Origin: a virus
Length of the DNA: 37,008 nt
Virus record (IMG/VR): IMGVR_UViG_3300033997_000086
Location: 1 to 37,008 of that record
Reading direction: 5' to 3' (one strand)
In this document: in pieces, positions 13,115 to 21,470 of the stretch
Layout: every line of letters starts with the position of its first letter
Numbering within the stretch: position 1 is the first letter of the stretch
Translations under genes and position numbers: made by a program
Notes under the pieces: generated by a model
Told to the model about the DNA's origin: nothing
Database searches by the model: none
What the model saw: only the letters and a program-made list of their open reading frames with translations

Positions 13115-14849
13115 GTACCGGCGCCGCACGCTGAACCCCAAGAAGGCCCTGCCGCAGCACCAGTGGCGTATTGCTGTTCAGCAGGCCGCCAGTAACTGCG
13201 CGCTTTGCGGCATCGCTGGAAAGCAGCGCATTCATTCCGCGCCCAGCAACTGCACCGCCCGCCACCATTGGCAAAATGCCAAGGCCTGCGCCTGCGGTTA
13301 GGCCTGTGCCGCCTATCACTAGGCGCTGAAGCGCGCCGTGAGGGCTTTCTCGGGTTTTCAGGAACTGCGACGAGATGTCCGCAAGGTCTTGAAGGTCCTG
13401 GTTCAAGAACCCTCTCTGGTTGGCAAGGCGGGCGATTGATACATCTCCCTCTGCTCCGTTGCCTACTAGCTTTTCGACGGACTTCATGTTTCCGTACTGC
13501 TGCCGAGCCTTGGTAAAGGCTGCGGCCTCGTCTGCGCTCAGGCTTCGCTCTAAAGCGCCCATCAGCGACTTTTTCAGCTCTCGCGCATAGAAGGCTTCAG
13601 GCGAGTTCCTGCCTCCAATCCGGTCGAGCGTCCGCTTGATGTTGTAGGCAGCCTGCCCGTCAATTTGGCCGTTCTGCGCTTTGGCAAGGATTTCATCCAC
13701 TTGCTTCTGAATGATCTTGGCGCCATCGCTGCCCAACTCGTCTGAGGCCTGCTGCGCGTTGCGCGCCAGGTCTTGAACGAACACGTCGTCCATAGCAACG
13801 GAATTGGACTGCAGAACTCTGTCGAACTCGCCGCCAAGCTGCTGCCGAGCTGATTTAACAGCCTGGACTACATTGTCGGTGTCCTGCCCCATAGTTCTTG
13901 CGACTGCGCGGTTGAGCTGGCTGCCCATCCGCTCGTTAACAGCTGCGCGCCCGCTAAATGGCACGTACTCAAGAGACGCAGCCACGGCGTTTAGCGGCTT
14001 GCTGTTTGCTATCCGGTCTGCAGGCAGATCGATGCCGTAAGCCTCAGCTTTCTTGGCAAGCTCAGCCACTTCCGGGGAAACGTTCCCGCCAATGGAGCGC
14101 CCGACAGAGCGGAATGCTTCTGCGCCGCCCTTTGCCAAAACAGGCAGCGCCCCACCGACCACGGCGCCAACGTCCGCATCTTCAGGATTGACCATGCCCG
14201 CAGCCAAGGCGCCAGTAGTTGCGCCTGTAGCGGCTCGGGTCAGCAGACCTCCGGCGCCAGTACGCCCAGCCACGTTCAGGCCGCCAGACTGCAGGCCGGA
14301 GACGATCGCCGGGGAAGCGCCTGCAGCCTTAGCGCCGCCAGCGAGCACAGAGCCGCCGCCAGCCGTGCCAGCGATCTCTCCAGTCAGCTTGCCCACCTGA
14401 TATGGAACCGACTGCGGGTCTGCCCCCAGAAGCTCCTGAAGGCCGCTATCCATGGCAACGCGGCGCTCGCGATTGGACTCCAGCGTCAGGCCTTTGCCGG
14501 CCATAGCGTCCTTTGCCACGTCTACCGGCGCCAGGGCCGTAGCGCCAATCGAGCCAGCGCCACGAATGACGCCGGCCTGCAGGTTCAGCGCTGGGTCAAT
14601 CAGCGAGGTCTTGAGCGCCCGGGTGGACATATCCCACAGGTCGCCGGCCCGGTCGGACAGGCTGCGCTCAGGCTGCGGGGCGGCTTGCGGCGCTGCAGGG
14701 GCTTGCTGTGGCGCAGGCGCAGCCTGTGCAGGCTGTTGCGTGTTCACATAGCTGGAAATCATCTGCTGCGCTTGCTCGGGCGTGGTGCCTTCCGGCACCT
14801 CAAACCGACCAATCCGGCCATCCGGCATCTCGAATCGTGCGACAGGCAT
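13101..14849 (-). CDS. Large internal/DNA ejection protein (582 aa)
   Basis: Begins VARFEMPDGRIGRFEVPEGT and TPEQAQQMI, a short motif common at the start of phage internal-virion proteins. It continues with a Pro/Ala/Gln-rich linker and long Gly/Ala-rich helical stretches, and ends in hydrophobic Gly-rich segments (GGTGLTAGAGLGILPMVAGG). Such proteins sit inside podovirus capsids and are ejected with DNA to form a channel. No lysozyme or other enzyme motif is seen. Gene order (after tail genes, before the fibre) agrees. Role by context; confidence moderate. Confidence 0.7.
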   Translation of the reverse strand: MPVARFEMPDGRIGRFEVPEGTTPEQAQQMISSYVNTQQPAQAAPAPQQAPAAPQAAPQPERSLSDRAGDLWDMSTRALKTSLIDPALNLQAGVIRGAGSIGATALAPVDVAKDAMAGKGLTLESNRERRVAMDSGLQELLGADPQSVPYQVGKLTGEIAGTAGGGSVLAGGAKAAGASPAIVSGLQSGGLNVAGRTGAGGLLTRAATGATTGALAAGMVNPEDADVGAVVGGALPVLAKGGAEAFRSVGRSIGGNVSPEVAELAKKAEAYGIDLPADRIANSKPLNAVAASLEYVPFSGRAAVNERMGSQLNRAVARTMGQDTDNVVQAVKSARQQLGGEFDRVLQSNSVAMDDVFVQDLARNAQQASDELGSDGAKIIQKQVDEILAKAQNGQIDGQAAYNIKRTLDRIGGRNSPEAFYARELKKSLMGALERSLSADEAAAFTKARQQYGNMKSVEKLVGNGAEGDVSIARLANQRGFLNQDLQDLADISSQFLKTRESPHGALQRLVIGGTGLTAGAGLGILPMVAGGAVAGRGMNALLSSDAAKRAVTGGLLNSNTPLVLRQGLLGVQRAAPVLSAQ

Positions 14850-15949
14850 TATTCAAACCCCAGGAACTTGATGCCGCCAGCGGGCTGCTCGGCTGGCCGT
14901 GCGCCACCGCTTAGGCTCTTGTTAGCGGTTACGAGCACTTCGCGAAGGTCTTCAAGCGACTTCTTGAACTCTTCGTCGCTCTGCGCGCGATTCAGGCGAG
15001 CGATTGCCTGTTCTGCCTTCTTGCCCTCGATTTCGGTAATAGCGCCACCGCCTTTCAGGCTCTGGAAGCCCTGCAGGAACGCCGCGCCGCCGATTTGATC
15101 CAGCAGAACCTGGAAGTTGGTAGCGTCAGTTCCAGGGATGAAGTTGCGCGGGTCGGTGGTGCTCGATAGGCCAGTAGCTGTTTCTCGGCCCGGGTGCTTG
15201 ATCGCCTGGTCAATAACTCCAAGCTGAGAGGCTGCGCTTGCCCGCTGAGCCTCAAGCGCCCGCTCTCTCTCGATCTGCTTCGCGCGCATGTCGCCAAGCT
15301 TCATCTCTTTTTCTTGGATATTGAGATCGCGCATGACTTGGTTTTGCTCGCGCAGAATGTCGTTCTGCTGTCCGCGCAAGCCGATACCAGCCCAGCCGCG
15401 AGCGTTCGCGGCCTGCTCGGCCGGCGACATGCCTACCTGGAACGACTGGCCAGCGGTCGGCGTGACGAACATCTTCCGGTCGCCGGTATCGACCATTTGC
15501 GGGGCAACGTAGCCATCCAAACCGCCGCCAACCTGCTGACCGTAGTCGTCCAACTGGACGATCTGCTTCATGCCGTTCGGCCCCATGACTTCCTGAGTGC
15601 GGGCGACCTTAGCGCGGCCGTAGTTAGGCACTTCCGCGTAGCTCTTGATCTGCTCCGGCGTAAACAGGCCGGAATCAATAGCGCCCTGCACATCAAACTG
15701 CATTGACCCGTCATCTTTGCGTTTGTACATGGCTGGAATGGCCTGGCGCACCTTTTCAGCCTGCGTCCGTGCCAGCTGCTTCTCCTGAATGGAGCTTGCG
15801 GCGTTGTAGCCGGTCAGGCCAGCCAGGCCAGCCGCGCCAAGCGTGTTCAGCGGGGCGCCACGGCGAGCACCGGCCAAGCCGCCAGCCACAGCTGACAGCA
15901 GGCCCACGCCAGCGGGCGATTTAGCGAAATCCAGCAGACCCTGCATCAT
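14849..15949 (-). CDS. Putative ejection protein (366 aa)
   Basis: N-terminus has Gly/Ala-rich hydrophobic sequence (GVGLLSAVAGGLAGARRGAP, about residues 14-35) then a long coiled-coil region (IQEKQLARTQAEKVRQ; later MRDLNIQEKEMKLGDMRAKQ). The middle carries a beta-rich stretch (KQIVQLDDYGQQVGG). It begins three to four bases before the end of the preceding gene and abuts the next one. The pattern matches middle-size internal or injection proteins of BPP-1/BcepC6B-like podoviruses. No enzymatic domain. Function assigned by position and composition. Confidence 0.6.
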   Translation of the reverse strand: MMQGLLDFAKSPAGVGLLSAVAGGLAGARRGAPLNTLGAAGLAGLTGYNAASSIQEKQLARTQAEKVRQAIPAMYKRKDDGSMQFDVQGAIDSGLFTPEQIKSYAEVPNYGRAKVARTQEVMGPNGMKQIVQLDDYGQQVGGGLDGYVAPQMVDTGDRKMFVTPTAGQSFQVGMSPAEQAANARGWAGIGLRGQQNDILREQNQVMRDLNIQEKEMKLGDMRAKQIERERALEAQRASAASQLGVIDQAIKHPGRETATGLSSTTDPRNFIPGTDATNFQVLLDQIGGAAFLQGFQSLKGGGAITEIEGKKAEQAIARLNRAQSDEEFKKSLEDLREVLVTANKSLSGGARPAEQPAGGIKFLGFE

Positions 15950-16644
15950 CCCAGCAGCCCTCGACGGTTAGCGCGGCGCGCCTCGCGGGCGGCAGCGGAG
16001 TTTTGCAGCATGGTGTCCTGTGCTTGGCGGCCCTGGTTGGCCAGCATTGCCAGCGTTTCCGGCCCGCCGCCCATGTTCTGCGCCATTACGGGCTGGGGCG
16101 CCGACTGCGCTTGCTGGCCCTGCGGCATGAACTGCTGGCCGATCTGGTATGCCTGCATGTAGGGCTCCACGGCCTCGTTGGCGCTCTTGAGCTTGCCGCC
16201 AAAGGTGCTCAGCAGGCCGGGCTGGCTCTGTGCGCCGCCGATTGCGCCGCTACCAGAACCTGGAGCCTGCCCGACAACCTTGCCGGCGCCATCGACCCAG
16301 GTAGCCGAGCCGCCCCCGGTTCCGCTGCTAAGCAGGCCGCCCGCCTTGTCCGCGCCGTAGCCGCCCGCGTAGAACGAGGCGATGGTCTTGGCAACGTTGT
16401 GCCCGGTACGGCCGGCGCGGGTATCAATCCCAGCGTCCTCGGCCTCTTGGTAGCGGTGATCAGCAGCGCCGCCCCACTGGTCAATGATGGGCTTGCTGTC
16501 GCTGCCGGTGAGCTTGTTCCAAAACTTCGTCGATAGCGGATCAGCCGACCCAACAAAAAGTCGCCACGGGTCTTCCTTGACCTGATTGGCCATGCCTTTC
16601 AGGTTGAACAGCTCAAAATTGCCCAGGTTTCCAAGCCAGCTCAT
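15946..16644 (-). CDS. Putative internal virion/tail protein (232 aa)
   Basis: Overlaps both neighbours by four bases. The first 60 residues are mixed charged (LGNFELFNLKGMANQVKEDP), the centre is Gly/Ser-rich (GGLLSSGTGGGSATW), and the C-terminus is Gln/Ala-rich and helical with an Arg-rich tail (AAREARRANRRGLLG). Low complexity and position between tail and ejection-type genes suggest a structural or ejection protein. No family is recognised from the sequence. Confidence 0.6.
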   Translation of the reverse strand: MSWLGNLGNFELFNLKGMANQVKEDPWRLFVGSADPLSTKFWNKLTGSDSKPIIDQWGGAADHRYQEAEDAGIDTRAGRTGHNVAKTIASFYAGGYGADKAGGLLSSGTGGGSATWVDGAGKVVGQAPGSGSGAIGGAQSQPGLLSTFGGKLKSANEAVEPYMQAYQIGQQFMPQGQQAQSAPQPVMAQNMGGGPETLAMLANQGRQAQDTMLQNSAAAREARRANRRGLLG

Positions 16645-17414
16645 TTGCCACCCCCGCCAGAGGTCTTAGTAGTCGAAGACTGGCCAAGGCCAGAGCCAAA
16701 CACGCCAGCCATCGCGGCAAGCTGCTTGTAAGGAAGGTCCTGCCGCTCCTGATGCTGCTGGTACCAGTAGTCGCGCAGTTGCTGGGATTGGTCTTGCTGC
16801 GTTTGGCCGGCGCGGAACAGCTGGTCGGCGTCGGTGTACGCTTGGTTGGCGAACTGCTGCGCCATGCCAATGCCCTGCATCTGGCGGTTACGGTCGGTTT
16901 CGTACGCTTGGCCGTACATGTTGGTAGCAACGTCGCCGAGGTTCTGCGCAAATTGCTCCTGCAGGCCCGAGTTGCCGAAGCTGCCAGAGTTCACGGCGCC
17001 GGTATTGAACTGCGAACGCACCGAGTCCTGGGCCTTGCTGACCATCTGGTCTAGGTAGGGGTTGGTATTGCCGCCTGCAATGATGTTATTGAGCTGCGAT
17101 TCGGCGTTGTTGAACGTCTGCGAGCCGGACTTGGCACGATCGATGGTCGCCTGAAGGCCTTGATTCTGCGCCGCGTTCAGCGGTTCAAAGCGCCAATCCC
17201 AGGCGAAGCCCTGGTACGGCTGATTGCTCAGAGCCATCGCCTTATTGGCGTAGGCCGTGGCCAAGGGCTTCAGCTCCTTCGGGATCTCGGTCGTGGTGGT
17301 GCTTTTGCCGCTGTCGCCGCCGCCACCTCCGCAGATCAGGCGCCCAGCCTCAACGCGCGTGCAGCTTTCGCCGAACGGCTCCCCCATAGCGTACAGCTCG
17401 CGCCGACTGATCAT
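16641..17414 (-). CDS. Putative tail/internal virion protein (257 aa)
   Basis: The start is taken at ATG 17414, overlapping the previous stop. There is a poly-Gly run (ICGGGGGDSGKS, about residues 27-38), then helical Gln/Asn-rich sequence (LNAAQNQGLQATIDRAKSG, FNNAESQLNNIIAGGN), and repeated QAY/QQ segments toward the end, finishing TKTSGGGGK. This composition is common in tail or ejection proteins of podoviruses. No catalytic domain. Function inferred from location. Confidence 0.6.
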   Translation of the reverse strand: MISRRELYAMGEPFGESCTRVEAGRLICGGGGGDSGKSTTTTEIPKELKPLATAYANKAMALSNQPYQGFAWDWRFEPLNAAQNQGLQATIDRAKSGSQTFNNAESQLNNIIAGGNTNPYLDQMVSKAQDSVRSQFNTGAVNSGSFGNSGLQEQFAQNLGDVATNMYGQAYETDRNRQMQGIGMAQQFANQAYTDADQLFRAGQTQQDQSQQLRDYWYQQHQERQDLPYKQLAAMAGVFGSGLGQSSTTKTSGGGGK

Positions 17415-17818
17415 ACGGCCACCTCCAGAATCTGATAGACCGGCTTGAAGCCGCATTTGTGTTGATAGAGGCGCTGCTGGGCCGGCTTGGCCGCACAGCG
17501 GATAACGGAGCAGCCGAACGCGCGGGAAATCTCGCGCAGCGGCTCTAGGCAGCGGTCGAAGTAGCCGCCAGGCGCGACAAGGTCCGTGACCATCATCACG
17601 CGCATATTCGGGAGCTGGTCGACGCGGACCACAGCCCAGCCAACCGGTGTTTCGTCGTCATCGAGGCGCAGCAGCGTGCGCTCGCCACGGGCCAGGATCA
17701 GCTTCAGCTGGTCGCCGGTAATCTCCCCGCCCGACACGTCGCAGGCCTTGGAGAGCACGTGCGCGCCATCGCGCCACGCGAAGTCGATATGCGTGGACGT
17801 AATTGGAATCAGCTTCAT
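17411..17818 (-). CDS. GNAT-like acetyltransferase-fold protein (135 aa)
   Basis: Lies within the tail gene block, overlapping both neighbours. The central strand-helix pattern (TPVGWAVVRVDQLPNMRVMMVTD) followed by APGGYFDRCLEPLREISRAF and the final FKPVYQILEVAV is typical of a GNAT fold. A canonical Q/R-x-x-G-x-G/A acetyl-CoA loop is not clear, so it may be inactive or structural. Similar GNAT-like proteins occur in tail regions of other podoviruses. Whether it acetylates anything is unknown. Confidence 0.6.
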   Translation of the reverse strand: MKLIPITSTHIDFAWRDGAHVLSKACDVSGGEITGDQLKLILARGERTLLRLDDDETPVGWAVVRVDQLPNMRVMMVTDLVAPGGYFDRCLEPLREISRAFGCSVIRCAAKPAQQRLYQHKCGFKPVYQILEVAV

Positions 17819-18114
17819 CAGGCACCCGTCAGGAAGCGGCACTGCACCCAGGTGCCGGGCGTGCCCGGCACGACACAGCGCCAGCCGTGGATGATGTATT
17901 TGGATCCAGCGGTACCCAGCTCGGTGGGCGCCGAGTTCAGAACAAAGTCGCCTTGCGCCCACGTTTCCGTGGTTGGCACCGCTGTGCGGGCCTGGTAGAA
18001 CGCCGAAATGCGCCCCTCGGCCATGAGGTTGACTTGCGTAGCGTGCTCGCGCAGTTCGCGCTGTAGCAGAGGGTCTTGCACTGCCACGCACGGCGTCGTG
18101 TTGAGCCTCGACAT
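17818..18114 (-). CDS. Small tail/head-completion protein (98 aa)
   Basis: Its ATG (18112-18114) overlaps the stop of the beta-propeller gene. The N-terminal part is helical (MSRLNTTPCVAVQDPLLQRE), and the rest is beta-rich with WAQGDFVLNSAPTELG and HGWRCVVPGTPGTWVQCRFL. The second half resembles small phage tail-spike or fibre-attachment beta domains. It follows the adaptor and nozzle-type genes, consistent with a minor tail component. Confidence 0.55.
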   Translation of the reverse strand: MSRLNTTPCVAVQDPLLQRELREHATQVNLMAEGRISAFYQARTAVPTTETWAQGDFVLNSAPTELGTAGSKYIIHGWRCVVPGTPGTWVQCRFLTGA

Positions 18115-19559
18115 CAGCGCCTCCCTGCCGGTACTACGTCGGCGTCCATGTGCGTGATGCGCACCGGGCCGGTGAAGTTGAAGGTCGCCTTGTGCCAGCG
18201 CGCGGTCTGCCGCACGTCGAACTTGCCGTCGAGAACGGTGCAGGTACCGGTCGAGCTGAAGCCAACGCCAGAGTTCTGCTGTGCGAACACCTCGGCGTCG
18301 GCCGTAGTCGGCGCCACGGCGTAGCGCAGGCGAATGCCGCGCAGGGATGACACGGCGTAGTCGTCGCCCACCTCCCCCGTGGTCATCGAGCAACCGACAG
18401 ACGAGCCAGTCAGCGACTGCAACTGGTGCGAGGTGTTGAAGATGGCAATTGAGCGCCCGCCAGTCAGCCAATACTGCGAGTCGAACGACACCAAGGGTAG
18501 CTCGTCGATGGTCGCGGACACCGCCGACAGGCCGTCAATCGTGACGGTTGATTGGATGTAGTTAAGCACCGCCTCTACCGAGCGGTTGGCCACGCCCCAC
18601 TTCTTGCCGGTGACGTGGTACACAAGCGCAGAATCAGGCTTCTCGGCGCTGTTGGACGGGTAGAAGATCCACACCAGATCCTTCTGCCGGTCATACGTGC
18701 AGATTGTGCGGTAGCGGTATTGCGGGCTGCAGTTGTCGTTGAACCACTGCCGAACGACACCTTCGGCGACCGGAACGGGGCGCGTTCCGTCAAAGATCCA
18801 CAGATTGTCCTCGCCCACGAAGAAGTGGGCGCCGCCAATGTCGCAGAGCGCTTCCTTGCCGACACAGCCAGCGGTGCCGCCAGGAACCTGTATCCAGTTC
18901 CAGACCGTTGGTGCTCCCACGTACTGGCCCAAGTAGATCGAGTTCTTTTTGTAAGCCACGGCGTACTCGCCAAGGCGCTGGCCAGCGGTGATCTTGCCGG
19001 CAGTGGCCACAAGGCGCGCGGAAGCGGCCTGCGTGGTCGTGCTCGGCGTCCAATCCGTATCGTCAAACGCGGCACAGCAGTGCCAGCCGTCCGGCTTCTC
19101 CGAGCCGTCATTGGTGTTGAGCGCCATAACGAAAGCGCCGACGCTGAAGATAATCTCGGCTTTTGGGGCGCTCGCAATGTCGGCAAACGCTGCGCCGGTC
19201 GAGCGCTGGATGACCTCAACACGGTTCGCAGCCAAGGTCGAGTCGCCGAACTGCGTAATGGACCAACGGCTGTCGTTGCCGCCGCTGTAGTTGCCCACCC
19301 TAGAACGGTCAACCCAAGAGCCAGCAGACAGCTCATACAGCCGGGTCGCAGTGCCAGCGACGATCCGGCGCGTGTCGTCCAGCTTAGTGACCACCGCAGC
19401 GCCACGGCACTCGTCAGCCAGCACAGGCGTGCTCGCAGGCGTGGTAGGCTCCGGGGCGCCCTCCATGCCGTTCAGGTACGGCACCAGATTGCGGCAAGCG
19501 GAGATCAGCCCCGGCGTGGTCAGGTCCGCATCTGGCGCAAAGCCAATGACAGGCACCAT
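18114..19559 (-). CDS. Beta-propeller tail (nozzle/stabilisation) protein
   Basis: 481 aa with repeated short beta-blade motifs, for example VVTKLDDTRRIVAGTATRLY, WSITQFGDSTLAANRVEVIQ, EYAVAYKKNSIYLGQYVG and GAHFFVGEDNLWIFDG, the pattern of P22 gp10-like and SU10 nozzle-type proteins that close the podovirus tail. The C-terminal part (RGIRLRYAVAPTTADAEVFA) is a smaller beta domain. It follows the adaptor gene with a one-base overlap, as expected. Not an enzyme. Confidence 0.75.
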   Translation of the reverse strand: MVPVIGFAPDADLTTPGLISACRNLVPYLNGMEGAPEPTTPASTPVLADECRGAAVVTKLDDTRRIVAGTATRLYELSAGSWVDRSRVGNYSGGNDSRWSITQFGDSTLAANRVEVIQRSTGAAFADIASAPKAEIIFSVGAFVMALNTNDGSEKPDGWHCCAAFDDTDWTPSTTTQAASARLVATAGKITAGQRLGEYAVAYKKNSIYLGQYVGAPTVWNWIQVPGGTAGCVGKEALCDIGGAHFFVGEDNLWIFDGTRPVPVAEGVVRQWFNDNCSPQYRYRTICTYDRQKDLVWIFYPSNSAEKPDSALVYHVTGKKWGVANRSVEAVLNYIQSTVTIDGLSAVSATIDELPLVSFDSQYWLTGGRSIAIFNTSHQLQSLTGSSVGCSMTTGEVGDDYAVSSLRGIRLRYAVAPTTADAEVFAQQNSGVGFSSTGTCTVLDGKFDVRQTARWHKATFNFTGPVRITHMDADVVPAGRR

Positions 19560-20128
19560 CAGCGCGCCCTCGCTACCATCGGGCCGGAGCGGCGATTCTC
19601 GTTGCCCTGCACCTCAGACAGCACGGCCTGGAAGCGGCCTTCCCAGCTCGCAGCAGTGGCCTCGTCCTTGACGTACAGCGCCGCCTCCATGAGCGCGCAA
19701 AACAGGTACAGGCTCCACGGGCCTTCGCTTACCCAGTTGGTCGTGGTGGTCTGAAGGGCCGGAATGCGCACATACAGCACGCCCTGCACGTCGCCGCCGC
19801 CGTCAAAGCGCAGATCCGCGCCATCCCATGCGTACATGGTGGGCGTCCCCTCGTAGCCGGCAGCTATGACCGACTCCAGGCCCTGCGGCTTGAGCGGAGT
19901 GCGCTCGTAGTTCGGCACCCACAGCGCCTTCACGTCGAGGACGTTGGCAGCCGGGGTGATCAGGTTGTTCGTGATGGCAGTCGCGGCCAGCGCGCTCTCC
20001 ATCTGGCGCACACGGAGGGCACGGTTCAGCCGTTCTTCCGTCAGCGCGATAAAATCAGGGATGCGCGTGGTCAGGTCAGAGCGGTTCAGCCAATCCGCGA
20101 CGCGCTCGCTGATCTCGGTGTAGTTCAT
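19559..20128 (-). CDS. Head-tail adaptor protein (189 aa)
   Basis: Starts MNYTEISERVADWLNRSDL, then IPDFIALTEERLNRALRVRQ, the characteristic start of phage adaptor (gp4/gp6-like, SU10-type) proteins that bind below the portal. A beta-rich middle (GTPTMYAWDGADLRFDGGGD) and helical end follow. Family members form a dodecameric ring between portal and tail. Overlaps the neighbours by a few bases. Gene order after the capsid gene supports the assignment. Confidence 0.8.
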   Translation of the reverse strand: MNYTEISERVADWLNRSDLTTRIPDFIALTEERLNRALRVRQMESALAATAITNNLITPAANVLDVKALWVPNYERTPLKPQGLESVIAAGYEGTPTMYAWDGADLRFDGGGDVQGVLYVRIPALQTTTTNWVSEGPWSLYLFCALMEAALYVKDEATAASWEGRFQAVLSEVQGNENRRSGPMVARAR

Positions 20129-20421
20129 TTCAGCACCCTGCTGAAGGTGGCCAGCTTCGGATTGGCCTTGAGGTAGGCGATCAAGCGGTCACGGTCGAAA
20201 CCACCGTCCTGCCGCATCATCTTTCCGAGCTCAGCCATCGGAATGAACCCAACGTGCCGCATCTCGCCCCAGCGCTGACCCTCGGTAGCGGCGCGCATTT
20301 CTGCGGCGGTGTCGAGCAGCGGCTGAGCGTCGTATTCCTTCTGGATGACGGTCTTCCCATCCAGGTAGTGCACAGACGTGGTAATCCCCGTCTCTGCGTC
20401 GTGTTCGGTGATCTTGGTCAT
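20125..20421 (-). CDS. Small structural-region protein (98 aa)
   Basis: Start at ATG 20421 with AAAAGGGGGACG upstream; it follows the terminator after the capsid gene. Sequence begins TKITEHDAETGITTSVHYLD, with a WGEMRHVGFIPMAELGKMMR segment and a C-terminal helix LIAYLKANPKLATFSRVLK. Phages with this capsid type often carry a protein like this after the capsid gene; its function is not established. Could assist capsid or adaptor assembly. Confidence 0.6.
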   Translation of the reverse strand: MTKITEHDAETGITTSVHYLDGKTVIQKEYDAQPLLDTAAEMRAATEGQRWGEMRHVGFIPMAELGKMMRQDGGFDRDRLIAYLKANPKLATFSRVLK

Positions 20422-20443
20422 TGCGTCCCCCTTTTGGGCGGGC

Positions 20444-20470
20444 AAAAAGAAAGGGGGCCGAAGCCCCCTT
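20444..20470 (-). terminator. Terminator after capsid gene
   Basis: On the minus strand AAGGGGGC and GCCCCCTT form an eight-pair stem with a TTCG tetraloop, followed by TTTCTTTTT. It lies 17 bases after the capsid gene stop and before the next gene. It could reduce expression of downstream tail genes relative to capsid, or be read through by Q-modified polymerase. Confidence 0.85.
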
Positions 20471-20486
20471 CCAGTTCCTGCTGCCG

Positions 20487-21458
20487 TTAGGCGGTGAGGT
20501 TGGCGACCTTGCCGTGGGCGGCCTCGGAAGTGACCACCAAGCAAGCCTCAACCGACACCATTTCCTTGTCGGTGTGGCCGGTCTTGGCCAGAGCTTCCGA
20601 CTGGAAGCCGCTCAGGTAAGCGATGCCGGCATATTCCGGGTTCAGGATGAACGCGGTGTTGGGGTTGGCAGTGGTCTGCACGTAGTTCGGCACCACGGTC
20701 AGCTCGCCGAAGTCGCTCATGTACACGTCAGCGCCGCCGACGATCACGCCTTGCTGGCCGCGCTTCAGTTGGTTGCGGTTGGCAGAGATGCCAGTGAAAC
20801 CAGAGAAGGTGACCTTGTGGCTCGGGGTCAGGCTGATGATCGACGGCATTTCGCCGCTGGTGTTGGCAATGCTCAGCATCACGGCGTCGAGCAGGGTCTT
20901 GGTGAACGCGCGGTTGGTGCCTGCGGTCTGCGCAGTAGTGGCCAGGCCAGAGGTATGGGCCGGAGTAGCGCCCGAACCGCCGTGGCTCACGTTGCTGTAG
21001 ATCAGGGTGCCGAGGCCAGCCGACTTACGGGCGGTGGAGCTGTTGCCAGCTACAGCCACGTTGTCGGACAGCACCATGGCTTCCAGGTCGCGCTTCAGCT
21101 CGACCATGCACTTGGCGATCTGGTACTTCATCTCCGAAGAGCGACCAGCCGACTTGGTTTTCGACTGAGTACCAGAAACAACGGCCACCTTATCGAACAG
21201 CTGCACGGTGTTGGCCACGCGAGCGGTCGCGGTCAGCGAGGTTCCGCTGCGGTCATCGCCTTCGATTACGGCGTTGTCCTTGTTCGGAGTAGCCAGGCTG
21301 TCGCGCTGCCATTCGTGCAGGCGCTGGGAGGCCTTGAAGCGGCGAATCGCGGAGACGATGGGGGTCTTCTCCGGCGACACCATATAGATCTTGTCTTGCA
21401 GGTCTTCTTTGTTACCTACGGCATCGTAGGAGTCGAAGGTATTGGTGGGTTGGGTCAT
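20487..21458 (-). CDS. Major capsid protein (SU10/DUF5309 type)
   Basis: 323 aa. The sequence reads as an SU10-like (DUF5309) major head protein: TFDSYDAVGNKEDLQDKIYM at the N-terminus, PEKTPIVSAIRR, RRSGTSLTATARV-like linker, and a C-terminal half with VIVGGADVYMSDFGELTVVP and AFILNPEYAGIAYLSGF, typical of the HK97-fold A-domain and strands. It forms the icosahedral shell. It lies between the scaffold gene and a terminator, as expected for a heavily expressed gene. GAGGAGAG precedes ATG 21458. Confidence 0.88.
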   Translation of the reverse strand: MTQPTNTFDSYDAVGNKEDLQDKIYMVSPEKTPIVSAIRRFKASQRLHEWQRDSLATPNKDNAVIEGDDRSGTSLTATARVANTVQLFDKVAVVSGTQSKTKSAGRSSEMKYQIAKCMVELKRDLEAMVLSDNVAVAGNSSTARKSAGLGTLIYSNVSHGGSGATPAHTSGLATTAQTAGTNRAFTKTLLDAVMLSIANTSGEMPSIISLTPSHKVTFSGFTGISANRNQLKRGQQGVIVGGADVYMSDFGELTVVPNYVQTTANPNTAFILNPEYAGIAYLSGFQSEALAKTGHTDKEMVSVEACLVVTSEAAHGKVANLTA

Positions 21459-21470
21459 GATTTACTCTCC

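Noticed and set aside
18552-19754. Long plus-strand frame (400 aa) over the beta-propeller gene
   Set aside because: It mirrors a clear minus-strand gene and has Arg/Ala/Val-rich composition typical of a shadow frame.
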